A stretch of 64,000 bases of DNA from Phoronis australis (Eukaryota; Phoronida; Phoronidae), in NCBI GenBank assembly GCA_002633005.1, contig NMRA01000365.1, forward strand, positions 330,708-394,707, read 5' to 3'. The position numbers were made by a program, and so were the translations under genes. Under the pieces are notes generated by a model. That model was not told where the DNA came from, ran no database searches, and was given only the letters and a program-made list of their open reading frames with translations. Shown one piece after another: positions 21,901 to 36,900 of the stretch (the stretch's first letter is position 1; each line of letters starts with the position of its first letter).

Positions 21901-24900
21901 GCATTTTACTCTTCTCTTTTGAGAGCTTCAAGATACATTGAGCCCTGTACTCATGCTGTCTATCATGCAACTCTACATAGATAATCTTACTAAAAAGATT
22001 TACAGATCTTGATTTTTGCAGCCTAGTGACAATACACACATCCTGAATGGAACAAACCTCCTAATTTTTGTTTAGTTTCCCTAGGTACCGTCCTTTGAAC
22101 AAGAAAAAGACATCCAAACAGTGTGCTAAATAAAATGCAAGAAAATGACCTTTTTTATGTAATATTTTTTTCCTCACCGGGTTGGGGAATTCCCCCACCT
22201 CCCCCCCAACTTCCAACCCCCACCTTCCCCCCCAACTTCCACCCCTCCCCCCATCAGCGCTGCGCGCCTCAGATTTGCGCTTTGCACGACTCGTCAGTCT
22301 CACGAATTTGGACCCCCAATTTTTAAATCCTAGATGAGTCCCTGTCTAGAAGTCACTAAAGCAGCTTTGAAGTATCAGGAAGTATCCTCAGATCTCACAT
22401 GCCCATCAACATATAGGACTATTAGGTCTATCATGGAAAAAACCCAGTAGTCATATCCCAAACTCGTTCGCCGTAAGAACACCTGTTACAATTCTCTAGA
22501 ATATCGGAAACAACAAAGGTATCTATATCATTATACAATCTTATGAAACCCAGATGTGAATGGAACAAGAAATTCATAGATTTTACCAATGCAGTACATA
22601 CCTGACCATATTCTTCAGTGCCTTAGCCAACCCTAGATCAGGTAGTTCACCACCACATTCCAGTCGAAGATGTCGTAGCTCAGTCAGCACAGCTAGGAAC
22701 CCAAAAGCCTGGAATGTGGAAATATTAATTTCGATGGAACTGTTCTATGAAGAAATTTAAACTTTTTTTCAAATTTTGACGTTTTAATTGAGTAATTTGG
22801 TCACAAAAAAACAAATATTAAAAACGATTACCATGGGAACACATGTTGTAACCCATGCCTGGGCTTTATTGTTTGCCCACTGAGGAAGGGTTACACCTCT
22901 AATTTTTCCATCTTCAAATTTGTGCTAAATGCAAAGTGATTATTAAATTTTTAGGAATTTGGAAATGCAGGAAATCTATTTAAAATTTTTTTGAAAACGA
23001 TATCCAGTTTTTCAAACATTAACTGATCATTAATCAGAATTGGCTGATTGAACTCATAGGCAACTTTCAGATATTTCGCTGTGTACAGTTCTCCAGGAAT
23101 TGGTTTTTAAATATTCCACCAAAAAGAATTTTTACATAAGGACTCAAAATTTGCACACAAAGAAAAAGAAAATTAACAAAATTAAGCATTTTGAGAAGTC
23201 AACTTGAGCATTTACACCAAACAATACTTGGTCATGGTTACCTTTGTTAAGCTATATATGAACCTCCCCTTTTTGCTAAAAAATCAGCAATTTAAGCCAG
23301 ATTGTTAAGAAAAACTCAAACGTCACAGCCTCAGGCATTCTGATTTCACAGAATATAGACCTTTTACCAGGTTAGCACATATATTTGTAGGTATTCAGCT
23401 AAATGCAGACTTGCCACTAAAGTCCTACATAACCTTTACAGTTAATGCAATCCCCAAAACTGGCTTCACTTGACTAACTTCCCTGGTTCCGCCGGGTCAA
23501 ACGGTTAAGACATCTGATTGGTGCGTCTTAGCCAGTTGATTCAGCTGAACTGGCAAAATTGATCAAGTGCAGCCAAATGTGTACCATAAACAACATACCT
23601 CTTCTGACCAGTTGAGGCAGTCACCAAGCTCAAGCTGATGCAGACCCTGGAGTTGTGCCAGGAATGTCAAGTCTTCAGACTGTACGTTAGTCAGTGTGGT
23701 CAATGACTGGCAACAAACAGTGTATGCAGTTAAAGAGACTTTCTCTTAACTGGATAATTAAGTAACATGTTAATCCAACAACATATCATGGATATCAAGT
23801 GACCATCACAAGACATCATGACCTATTTGACCATTTAAAGCATTTGCTTTAAACCTCCACTCCACCCATGAAGCAAACTTTTCCACATTCTGTCCAAGAA
23901 ACAAACTTTTGATATAGGCCACTTACTGCTATTTAGGTCACTTACTGCTATTTAGGCCACTTACTGTTATCTAGGTCACTTACTGCTATTTAGGTCACTT
24001 ACTGTTTTTTAGGCCACTCAATGCTATTTAGGTCACTTACTGCTATTTAGTCCCAACATGCTCTTTAATCAGGTGAGAAGTGATTTCTGGACTTGCACAA
24101 AACCCAACGAGACCAACCAGGATACATAACATGAAACACTGTTACAAGTCAACTTTTACAGACTTATTTCAAGCAATAATGAACACTCAATTCTTTTGGA
24201 GCACTAAAAGGCAATGTCAGCATTCCCGTGCTGCCATTATGGCGTTTTGTCCATGCCCAGCTTGCAGAGTCTTAGTTAGTTTTATCTACTACGTCATAAT
24301 AAATGACAATATTCGCAATCCTCCTTTTTTTACTCTGCAACATAGCTCGTGGCGTACCCCGGGCAATATAGATTACGATAAAATCACTTCTAATTTGACC
24401 AAAGAACAATTTGACACCAATTTCACATCAACAACTCAAAAAGCCATTTATAGCCACTTTAGGCAGCTGATGAATTTCCTGATGACTCATAACAATATAA
24501 GAATCATAAAGGTTGGGCACTAAAATTTTGTCACGAATTCAAATAAAAGCTGCATGAACAGCACTCTCAGATTGGTATTGCCTAAACCCGTGAAGCATCA
24601 CCTTCCCTTAATCCTATTAAATTTTCCTAATGAGAGGTGAAATGACAACATAATTTCCAAAACAAATGCTTAACTCTAAATTCAAAGAGATTAAATAGTC
24701 AACATGGCACATTTCAGTTGTGCTTTAACTTCTACGCTTGGTGCAAATGAAACTTCCGAGTTTGGGCAAGAAAGCCTATGACAAGGACAGGATATTTGTC
24801 ATCCAATTTGAAAAACTAAACTTCCACTCGTGTGCAATTTACTTCTTCTTAGCTCTCATTTGATATAGAACTTATTGAGTTACCTTTTGTTTGATCTTGA

Positions 24901-27900
24901 CATTATGTACTACTGTTTGTTGACGTGCAACCAATGGACGGCTTTTGACGGAGATTTTCGATGTCTGACTGCACGTTCATCGCGCAAAATCAGATTTCGC
25001 AGTAGGCCTACATTAGTAGCCAGCAATCTGTGGTTCTTCAGTTTTAAACGTTATTTTACAAAACCAAAGTTTAAATACATTCAAACTGACACATAAATAA
25101 ATCTGGAGGGCACTCAAATAACATTTGTTGGCACGAAAACACTTTCGGAATTGCTTTAGGAGCAATTGTGAAAAATATCGATGTGTATGAAGGCTGCCTG
25201 CCATGAACGTCACAAAATAGCCTCCATGAATTTGTGATTATGGTGATTTTTTGCCGTCAAGTCACCAGTCAAAGGATATTTAATGTGATCAAGTGAAAGA
25301 AGGCATTGAAAGATATGTTCAATGATTAGTTCCATGCATATTTGAGTAGAAAATTCTGAGCACACCAGTTTTTAGTGTCCAACCGTTATGTTTTATTACA
25401 GTCAGTTGTGTCACTGATGATAGCTGAACAAATAAACTCAAGGGCCAGTGGCTTTAAGCACATATGCTGCATTGGACCCGGTGCAGGGCTAATCAGATCA
25501 TGTCAAAAATGCAATCTCAAACACACAATAACAGATCTCCAGTTGGTACACATTATATGCCATGTCAAATTAGAGATGCCAACTCACTTCATAAACAACA
25601 TCTACAAAGTATTCTAAACATTTTTAAACATAGCACTTCGAGGAGTTTTTCCCACATGCATAAGCTGAATGGTCAGCACTAGGCTTAACCTTGGCATTTA
25701 TGTTACAGATCTTTCAAACCATAGACTATGTGAAGTACTCACCAACTTCTTCAGACCAGTCAGACCAGACAGTCCACATATGCCGCCACTGAGCGAGATC
25801 TGAGGCAGAACAATGCCACAAACTCCACGTAGTTTCAGCTCCTCCAAGTGCTCTAGTCGAGACATCTTGCCAAGATCAATCTTAGCATTGGCCGTCCTGG
25901 AAAGACAAGATTAATTTCTTGAAAAACCAACACATCACACTTCTCCTTCAAAACATCACAAAAACAGATGCATGTGTTAATAATAACCTCTTGATAACAA
26001 AATTTCTCTATATAAAATGTTCTCTAATCAAAGCCAGAGCACGAGCCAATGGTTCAACTTCTAAAGCCCTAAAGTGTAAGATGCAGTTCATCATTTGTCC
26101 CTGAATCAACTCCATTTCATCGAATCGTTGCTCATGAGTATCTGGAACAGTTTTCACTATCCACGAGTTCTTCTACTCATTTCACAAGATTAATTTGCCA
26201 GCCATGGAACCAATTTGAATTTTTGAGGGTTTTCACCAAGAGTGGCAACCAAGCTGATCACTCACTCACACACAATCCTTACCACATGTCCTGGCTGGAG
26301 CTCGAGTCTGTCGTCCACTCAGACACTAGTGAGACCAACTGCGGCATCTTCTCAGTGACTGCTTGCAGGACCGAGGCTGGACACTGACCCATATGAAGGT
26401 GCTGGACAGTGACCAGTTGAGACAAGGCACTGGTCAGCTGGGTCCAGGTGTTTGACCCGTCGTGTTGTAGCCCACGCAGGTCAAGGGATCGCGTGCCGTA
26501 CTTTGTGAAGTAAGTGCACGCTGCTGGCCAGTTAGAGACACGCGAGTCTTGCAGGGAAATGGATTTGCACTACAATCAAGAACACAATGCAAATACAAAA
26601 TAAACATTATATACTAAAACAACAAATTAAAAAATTATATACTAAAACAACAAATTAAATTTTATAAATTAATCATTACCACGTGTATGTTCAATTTGTT
26701 AAGTAAGAAAACCTCTTAACAGATAACTTACCAAAGAATTGTGTATTGCAACATTTCTCCAGGTCCGACAAACACAGCTTGCCCTGAAGACAGAAAGTTG
26801 CATTTTCTAAAATCTCCCAAAGCATTTATTGGATTAAGCAAACATTCTAAGCTTGAAAAGGGAGTAACTCAAGTTAGTGGAGGTGAATCCACAAGCTGAA
26901 GCTATCAATGCGCTCCTTTCAGTCCATCCTATTAGTGCGAGTATTATGGAAAGCTAATGCACGGTGTCAAGGAACCTACACAAAGGGTTCCACCCCATAA
27001 TATAAACTGACAAAACAATTTTCAAAGATAGCACTACACAGCTTTAAAATGTTCTTAGTAAATATACAAACTTTACAAAATCATCATGAGACAAATCGAC
27101 ACAACACATTATTTTACTTTAAAATATATTTGAAAGCCCTAATATTATAAAGTATCGCCTTCTTTGGGCAAAGCTAACAACCAAAATAAAATATTTTGAC
27201 AATCAAAATTTTCCATCAATACACAAAAAATCTCGTTCTCAAAGTGTCAAAGTTTCTCACATAACTTCCAGATCTAACCGTTAGCTGTTTTTTAATAGAA
27301 ACATCATAACACATTCAAAGTGGAAACTGCGAAAACTTAGAACTAATCAATGTCCTCTAATGAAACACCACCTATATTTTTAACTCGTAACATCTTCAAG
27401 CATTAAAACTGAAGTGGGAATTATGCACACGACTGTCTTAACTCTTATCAGTATCATTTCTGCACAAATCACCCAGTCTACAGCTTCTTGACACGGGAAC
27501 ATAGAGGTGCTTAAATAACAATGTTAAGTCACAGAAATAATACAATGGATTTATATTTAAAATATCCTATTACCGAGCCAATTCCTACTGAACACTTTGC
27601 AAGGTACCCTATTTGGGTAACAAAGAGTTCATCCTTAACGCAAAGGCAGCAACTACATTTTGACTAATTTGTACCGAAAAAACTCAACTACAAACAATAG
27701 AGACCCAAAGAAAATAAATCTGCCCCTTGCTTACCTCAAACGATCTCGAATTGTCAGGCATTTAAAAATCTCAAGAAGGCAATCAAAGCCAACGTGCAGC
27801 ATTTTGAAATGACAGACATTGATTTTCTTTACTCTCGGTCGTAGTTGTCTCCCCTCTTTCTGAACAGATGGTTTGGCCATCACCGGAACACCTGAAGCTC

Positions 27901-30900
27901 CTGATACACCTGTTTCTTCTGCTGATGCAGGTGTGGGAGCCATATGTAATGGAGGGGGTCCTACAGAGATAGATGAGGCGGGCGGAAGGGCCGGAGCTAC
28001 CTGCAGGGGCTTTTGCACCTCGGTGTCCTTGGAGCTCTCCTTCAAGGTGCCCTCAGGGAGGAGAATACGCAGTCCCTGAGGCGTGAAGACGAACGAGGAC
28101 GGCTGTATCACCAACTGTTGGTTGTTGATGCGCAGTGCCAACGGCTGTTGGAGGTTCAACTTGGTCAGAACATTGGGCGGTAGAGCTAGTAGCTGTCCCT
28201 TCAGGCCAGGAGGAGCCGAGCTGACCTGATATTGCGTGTTGCCAGGCGATGAGTTGGTCACCATGGTGGGTTGCGGAAGGGGTCCCCCAATAAATATTGG
28301 TTTGCTCTTCGCTGACACTAGCGGAGGGGGTGGTGGAACAGGTGGTACGGGAGGTGGTTGTTGTAGTCCCATTACAGAAGCTTTATTGGACATCAACGTC
28401 CTCAGCACACTGTGATGGTGTAATGGAGGAGGTTTGTGCTGCAGTTGTTGGCTCAACTGGTGTTGGTGTTGTTGCTGACCAGGTCCCGTTAGCGCCGGTG
28501 GTGTGCGCGTCAGACCATGAAGTAATGGTGAAGCAGCAGGACTTGGGGATGATGTGGGTGCCTTGTGCAGTGGGGGCATGGGTTTGGGGATCAGGGTGGG
28601 GTCGGGCCGAGACAAGGCCTCTCTACCATTCATATCGGCATGGGAAACTACATCCGTGATCTTCAGATCTGAAGGCTCCCTGGCCGAAGTTTCAGCAACT
28701 TCCTTTGACGCTATGCCACCAAGCTTGACACATCGCTGCAACAAGAATGAGACATTCATGAAACAACAAAACTCTTTGTAATAGCAAGGTCAACCCTTGT
28801 ATACGACCCCTTACAGTCTCAAGCATTTTCAAAGAATCTTCACAAAAAACAGACCAAAACTAGGTTCGACACTCTTTGCAAACAACTTAATATTGATCTG
28901 GAGCTAGTTGGAAGCCTACAACCCAACCTGCATATTGTTAACAATATTTCGAGCTGGTACAAACCCACCTTCCCTAAAAATAGCTTTTTTGGTCTACTTT
29001 CAATTATGAAATTGGTTTCAACTTGTTGCAGACACGTTAGATGTGATTATTAGGCTTGCACAGTCATTTTTGTCATTTTTTTATTGTTGAAATCTGGTTC
29101 AACAAGTTTGGTTGTCAGAGAAAGCCATTTTATGGGCAGATCATGCTCTCAAGTAAACAAAAAGTTGAGACACGAGACAAATGCTGTAATAGGCAGCAAT
29201 ATGTTACAATTTCGTAAAATGTAACAACTACTACACTTTATATAATTGTTACATTTTACGTTGCTAGGAATCTCCCAAAATGTAGCCAGTTGATACGATT
29301 TATGTAATTGTTAAAATTTACGTCGATGCATGGTATTTGTCACACAGAGGAAGACGGTTTACACACTTAACAGCTTCTTTATCAAATTGTTTGGATGAAG
29401 TTCTGTCAAATGTGCTGGCTTGAATTTATGTTCCTATGTGCTTTCCATTGATTTTTTGAAATGAATAGCTTTTTAGTAAAGTCAAAAATGTAAAAGTTTC
29501 AGCTCAAGACGAAAGGAGTTTCCAGGAACAGGTAGCAAGTTTGTTATTGATAAAGCATTTTTGCAATCTTTTGTTGCACTCACAGGTCATAAACCACTTG
29601 TGTAACCAGCATTACAGTAAACACACTTCCCTTCAAGTTCGTAAGCACAATAGAAACAATGTCATCGTATTTATATACCGTATGTAACAAAACCTATGTG
29701 ATGAAAATTCTTGATTATTGTATCTATATACGTGATATTCAAGCCAATAAACACGAGCGAGAAATACACCTATCACGTGAACTAGTTTTAAGACGAGCAA
29801 TTACACGAATCTTTAGAGTGCTAAACGGTAGCATTTTTGTTAACATGTCATTGTGGAATTGCAACGAAATTTAAACTCATAAAGTGTGTTTATTCCATGT
29901 AAAATAGCAGCAATTATAAACTTATAACCATACGGAACAAATTTAACATGAAATAACGAATTAACTGGCAAATAGCCCTCTGCTACTTGTTCTACCGCAG
30001 TACCGGACTGGCAGTAGGTTGAGCAGACGATCAGAACAAGATGTGTTAAAGAAGATAATTAATTGGAAAATTTCATTGAATTAACAAAATAAAATTATGA
30101 TACAAAACTTTTTATAACTATTATCAATTTTATTTGCTTGCATTGACTAAAAACAATTCGGTTAGGACCCAGCCGAAGGTGTTTGGCATAGCTGTTTACC
30201 ATAGCAACGACTGACTCATGATTAGTAGGCCAAATGAGGTCGCTGTATCATTTAGGTTGCGTATTTGTTTACTTTAAAAACACTGCTTTCATCCTAATTT
30301 TCATCAAGTTTGTTGAAATTAAAAATTTAGTTGGTATTTGACAGATATGTTAATGATTTGAGCTCTATATTTGGTCCAGTTGTCATTTGTAAGGTGTTTT
30401 TCAATTATTGGTGAAACTAACACCAGTAGAGAATTGAGAGACGCGAGTGGTACTATATATTAAGCAGATGAGCTTTAACAACTACTGTAATTCGTATGGA
30501 TTTAATCTGCCAAATACCGCAATCCTTACAGCATTCCCAGCGTTATTTTCTCAAGAGATGATAAAGGTTATCTGCTCTAGGAAGAATATGAAAAAGCAGT
30601 TCTGTCATATTTCACAGTGTGATAACACTTAATTCATGGCCGTATGATTATGGCTAAATCATATTTCTTCAGGAAAAAAGGACCACAATTTTTTTCACAG
30701 AGAATTCAATTTCGGGAGCCAATTTGATAGAAAAATCGCACATTTTAGTCCTATTAGTTATATAAGAAACAATTCTGTGCTTTAAAGTCTAAACAAGATT
30801 TTAAATCTCAACCTCCTCATTTCCAAAAACTAGGCCAGGTACTCACTCTGCAGCTACAGCTATCAAAATGTTTCTCACACTATCGTTAAGGTTGAAACTA

Positions 30901-33900
30901 GGAACCCCTTTGAAACCCTTTTGAAACAGCACTCGCAGTTCTTTGTGGGAAGCCCGGTGACAATATTGAACCACAAATGAGATGATTTAAAATCTTTGAG
31001 GCCCATAATGTATTAGCACTTTGCTAAGCATGTATTGTGTGTCCTTGTTAAATAAATTCAATAGTAGCAGTAGCAGTTACGGTAGCAGTAACAGTAGTAT
31101 TAATTGCATTAATAGTAATGATATTGATTAGCCAAAATTCCTGCCGGTTATTCCTATAGAAGAGGTATACAAAAAGTGCCACCCAAAAGGTATTTCAGCA
31201 AAACAATACTATCTAAAGGGTGCCTTTTCTGAATTTCTGAAACAGAAATATGCGAAAATGTGAATTTTTACTGAAAATTACTCTCTAAATGCGTAACTTT
31301 TTGTCCTAGTCCACTCTCTAAATGGGTTGGTATCCATACTTTCAGACAGCACCTCTCGTCCAAAATACTTGAGTATCCTCCGCCGTGTCAGACACCACTT
31401 GTTTGTGATTTTAGTCATTTCCTTTTGTCATATGATGTTGGTTTCATAAAACATAGCAATGATACATTTTCGCATGCCATTGCATTCCATGTAAAATGTA
31501 ACAGTTATGTAAAATACGACAACTTGTTACAAAACTGCTTCATTCCACAGTGTATCAATGCTCTGATATGCCCTAAAATATAACAATTTTGTAAAATGTA
31601 ACAACTATTACTTTTTATGTCATTGTTACATTTTACCTTGCTAGGCCTCCCCTAAAAAGTAACAAGTTGTAAATAAATGCATATGCAAGAAATGAACCAT
31701 TGTTACATTATATGAAAGCGGATAGCGATGTCATATTTTATGAGTTTGCATGGTACTTGTCACACGGAGAAAAACGGTTGATACACTTAACGACTTCTTT
31801 CTCGGATTCTTTGAATGAATTTCTATCAAATGTGTCAGCTCGAATTTATAGGTGTGTCCCTGTGGGCTTTCCACTGTTTTTGTAACACGAGTAGTTTCTA
31901 CATGTACCCCGCACAGTTTCAACTATAGACAAAATGAGTTTCCAGGATCAGGTAACACGTTTTTATTGTTCAGGCGTTCTATTGTTAGCGCTCATAGGTC
32001 ACACCCAATTGTGTGTCCGACATTACAGTAAACACACTTCCCTTGGTACCCTGTAAGCACAACAGAAACAATGTCATCGTATTTTGACTAATATTTATCA
32101 TATTTCTTCGAGAACAAACGTTAATAATGTTTTCAACGAATTCAGTCAAGGAAACTTTTTACTTGAATCGTTTTGCTACATCGCAAAAAGCGCATATTAA
32201 ATATCACTGACTTCAACGTTGCCCGTTTTTGTTCCGTAAAACCCACTTTCAATGAAACCTAGTTCAAATCACTCAGTAAAATCACTGAATATTGGGACCC
32301 GTTCCACATAAAATTGTTGCGTATTTTGTATGTCTGCTACCAGTTATTCTAATGATCCAGTGACCCCAGCCATAGCCGACCTGTTGTTAGTTCTTAAAAA
32401 ATGTCTATTAGTAACTTCAGAATTCAACTAAAACCATTTTTGGAACGAACTCTAGTTCTTTGAAAAGGAATGTATTCAACGAGAGACAATAACGACAACA
32501 CGGTGGGTATACTCATGTTTAGATTAAGTGGCAAGTAAAAGATTACAGTTTATTATTTATTTATTTATTATTGTGATATTTAAAATGAGGGTGGCCTCTT
32601 CAGCGACAGCACTGCTTTCCAAGAGGGCCCTCAACAAGAGAAACAGTAATATAATACAATGAAGTAATAAAACAACAATGAAATATATGTAACAAAGATA
32701 CAATTAAAACTGGTTGAGAATTAAGACAATAACTAAATGACAAATAATGGTAAAAATTTAACTAAGACAGATGAAATAAATTAAGAGATGACTCTAGAGA
32801 GTGAGAGTATTTACGACAATGAAAAAATGACATGTTTAAGACAGGCAGGGTATAAAAGGTTAAGTAAATTACAGCCACTTTTTAATATTTACTTTAAAGG
32901 TAGTAATTGAATTGGACCGTTTAATTTCTGGGCTAAGAGAATTCCATATTAAAGCAGCTGCATAGATAAAAGATCTCTTGCCCGTCTCGCTTTTAATTTT
33001 TTTAGAAGAAACATTGCCAGCAACAGAGGAACGTGTAGAATATACAGCCTGACTGCTATTGAATTTACGGCTGAGATATGCTGGAGCCAAGCCATTGATA
33101 CATCTGTACATGCAACAGGCAGATATATTTATTTCTTTGTCTTACTTTCATAAATCCCAGCTTGGAATACAAGTCGTCAACCCTAGTGTCCCTAATTTTA
33201 GTACCTAGGATAGCCCTGGCGGCTCTATTTTGGATTACTTGGACTTTGCTGACAAGTGTGTCACTAGTGTGCCCCCAAACCGGTAAACAATAATCAATAT
33301 GAGGCTGAATAATAGAATGGTAAAGGGTGTTAAGAGTACTGACATTAAGAAATTTGCCTAGACGTTTAAGCACACTGATTTTCTTTGATAATCTCTTTGT
33401 GATATGATCTATGTGCATATTAAATTTAAGATTGGGATCTAAAGTAAGGCCCAAGTACTTAAACTTGTCAACATTCTCGGTGGGAGAACCGTTGATAGAA
33501 AGGGATAGTTTTTGTTGTCTGAATTCAGTTCTTCAGGGCAAACTACAGAAGGATACAGTTATATTTACAAACGTGTGTGCCGATAGATCAGAAATAATCA
33601 ATTTTTGAAATGGTGCACGTCTTAACAAGACTTTTAATCTCAACCTTTTCGTTTCCAAAAACTAGACCTACTCTGTGTCCACAGCTGTCATGACATTTCT
33701 CACAACACAGTAAAGGCTGAACATAGGAACCCCATTAAGCACTAGCTGTCCATTATGAGAAGCCCAGTGAAAACATTGAACCATAAATGAGATGATTTTA
33801 AAATCTTTGAGGACCATGATGTATTAGCACTTTGCTAAAACATGTATTATAATAAATTTCGCCAAGTATGTTGGTGTGACATCAATTTTTTTTGTTCGCT

Positions 33901-36900
33901 CTCTACAGGTTGCAATTTGCGCCCAATTTTCACGAAATTTGCACACTACGAGTATATTAGAAAGTCCTGGAAGCCTATTGTTTTTGGTCATGATCGGATT
34001 CAAAATGGCGGACGTGGCGGCCATTTTGTTTCCAATTTCACATTCAAATGCTCATAGAGGCCGCATTTTTTGACATACAGGGCTGAAACTTGGTACGATT
34101 ATTACAGAACACTTGCTACAACTGTGCCCAAAATCGTTGACTTTCAGTTAAAGATGGCAAAAATGTTAACGATGGCGCATGCGCACCTCGATAACTGGCC
34201 GAAAACATTTTTTCCTGTAGAGGGCGCATTGGCGAACCAATCATTTTCAAACTAGTCACGTGTTTGTTGCTATTGATTGGCTTTATAAAATTTTGTTTAA
34301 CCGGAAGTTACTTTCAAGATAGCGGCTCTGGCGCATTTTCACCAGTTTTCAATTGTTCTACGGTCGCATTTTTAACGGGAAAAGCAAATGACGTGAAGTT
34401 TTGCATGTGGATTCCTTGAAGTTTTCTCTTTCAAAAGTCCTGCGATAACGTTTTTCTCAGACTTACCATTTCCGAGTTATTTGACTTTGAATTTCAAAAA
34501 AAAAAATTATGGAATGTTGCGACACTATCAATTTAGACAGAATTTCAGAAGATATTTTCCATTTTTCGCAAGGATGTCTATTTTTTTGAATTATTTGAGA
34601 TTTTCTGACAACGCTGTTCCTTTGTTGAAGCGCTCTTACTGCATTGATGATGGTTTAGTTTATTTGAACAAGACTGTAGCTTATTTCTTATTAATTTATG
34701 ACATCTAACTTCGTCGTATGAATGTTATGATGTTGTTCATAATCGCCACCTTCATCATCACAATCATCATCGTTGTTAATTTTGCCTGTCGCTCAAGATT
34801 GTAGGTAGCACTGAACGGCCAGGCCGCGGCCACGGAACATTTTCTAAACCCTAGAATTTATGTTGAGGGCGTGTGTCAGGTTTGGCGGGTGGTTTGAGGA
34901 AATTGTTGACAACAATTGCTAGGAAACTTATTTACTTGTGTTTTTAAATGAGAAAAGCCAAGTTTTACCTACTTTTGATGCAAACTGGTGGCTGTCATTT
35001 GCTATCAACCACTGTCGTCTGCTGTCCGAGAAACCAGGTGCGATTTCAGGTGGCTGTCAGACAGATCAAATTTGCCAAAAAAGTAGCTGGTAAGAGGCTT
35101 ACTATGACCACATAGTTAGAATCTAGTGAGGACGAGCATTTTGAATCTGTAGTCAGACTCTTTCTAGCACTTGCAGGGAAGTGGTTATTTCGGGGAGAAA
35201 ATTGTCAAATTTGGCGTTTTTTGCAAATAGTTTTATTTGCCAGGATTTTCTTGCCATGTATATGAAATCTGTACAGTTCGATAGTTTTAACAGGCTTTCA
35301 TAAGATATTTTTCATTTCTCGCTAGTCGTCATGATCGTCGTCGCCCTCCCCATCATCCTGTTTTCGCGTAATTTGTCCAAGTTTCGCTCCTCTGAGCGCA
35401 CTCGCACTGTTGCCAGTTTCATTCAGCACTTGCCGGTCTTATGTGATAAAAATTCAACATTTGTCTCGGTAAGGCCCATATTAGTCGCCGTGTGGCTGAA
35501 TGCGTACGTATCTATCTGACTGTTATTTTCTGGTGTAAGGGTGAGTAAGCATTCACTGTCAGTGGTCATTTTATCGGATATTTAGCTTCAAAACACCAAT
35601 TATAGTTAATCAAACAATTCATCTTAAAAATAACGGAAACATTTTTATAGTATTAGAAACTGTCGGAAGTAAGAGTCAATATTCATTTCTTGTCGATGCT
35701 ATGCTACCCGTTTCATGAATGGATAGTTCCTGATTAATGTTTTTGATGACAGGTTCATGTATGTAGCGCGCGCTTCCTGGCCACGTGCTGTTTACACTGG
35801 CCAAGCTTCTTATTAGTCGATTCGCGATTTTTACTTGTACAAAAAAACTGGAATTCTGTTGAAAGCGGGGGAATATCTATAAAGCAATCCTGTAGACAAG
35901 TACACAACATCTGTTCTGAAAGGCTAGACAATTGGTCCTCGCAAGATCAGCAAAACTTTTATGTTCGTTTTGAGGCATGGCGGAAGTTTGAAGTGTATAG
36001 TCACGGCTAAATACCGACATAGCGGCAAGGCTCGTGGTCTACAAATTCTGCGCACAATGATTTTTTTCAGGACTGTCGGATATTATTGATAAATTGAAGA
36101 CGTTACTGTAGAATTTCCGGACTGTAGGTAAGGCATTTTTCACACGTACATGTTCATGGACTAGGTGCTTATTTTAGTAAAGTCTGAAAACGCGTGGGGG
36201 GTGCTTACAGGGGCATGGGCGGTTATTACAGCGAATACGGTATTTCAGACAGTTTGGATATCATAGGGACAATGATATTTCTTTCAGCTTTTAAGCTGTA
36301 TAAAACACGTTACTATGCCGACACATTTACAAACTATAGGCTGGCCCTTTTCAAAGGCGATATTTTGCTGTTGCTTTCACAAAATCTGTCAACCTGTCTG
36401 CAAATAAATGCGTGCTTCTATTTCCTTTCACCATGTCTTTAAGAAATTGTCATTCGTAACTAAGTTGGTAGAGAGAGCCCGTCAGCATCACAAACTTTGG
36501 TTTTGCTCCTATTGTGTGGAGCAGGGCAATTACTAAATTAGCGATGACTGCAAGGCACCAAAACACTGGCAGAAATAAACCAAACTATTGTAGACTAAAA
36601 CTGGTGTTTTTTCTATCATACTGGCTTGCGAAAACGAATTCAGCGTGAAAATGTTGTTATTGTCGTTTGTGCTCGAAGAAATACGATGCCATCGTTTTGC
36701 TTGCCAAGAGAAGTGTGTTTACTGTAATGCTAGATATGGTTTATGAGCTGTGTCAACAAAAGATTGCAAGAACGCTTTAACAATAAAAAAACTTGTTACC
36801 TGATCTTGGAAACTCCTTTCGTGTGATGTTGAAACTGTACGCTGTACATTTTTGACTATACCATGAAACTAATCATGTTTAAAAAACATGGACAGCACAT

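Larger units (their letters stand above)
16699..22601. other. 5.9-kb intron made largely of mobile elements
   Basis: It lies between leucine-rich exons 4 and 5 of the MBD/F-box gene. It holds a Penelope-like remnant, two copies of a TIR-bounded repeat and an hAT-like element, each annotated separately. No exon with matching phase was seen in it. Confidence 0.7.

Noticed and set aside
24080-24523. 147-codon plus-strand open frame in an intron
   Set aside because: No domain, no splice sites and no repeat support; its length is not exceptional for AT-rich sequence of this size.
27873-28781. Plus-strand frames opposite the Pro-rich exon
   Set aside because: Shadows of the GC-rich minus-strand coding exon, without splice support.
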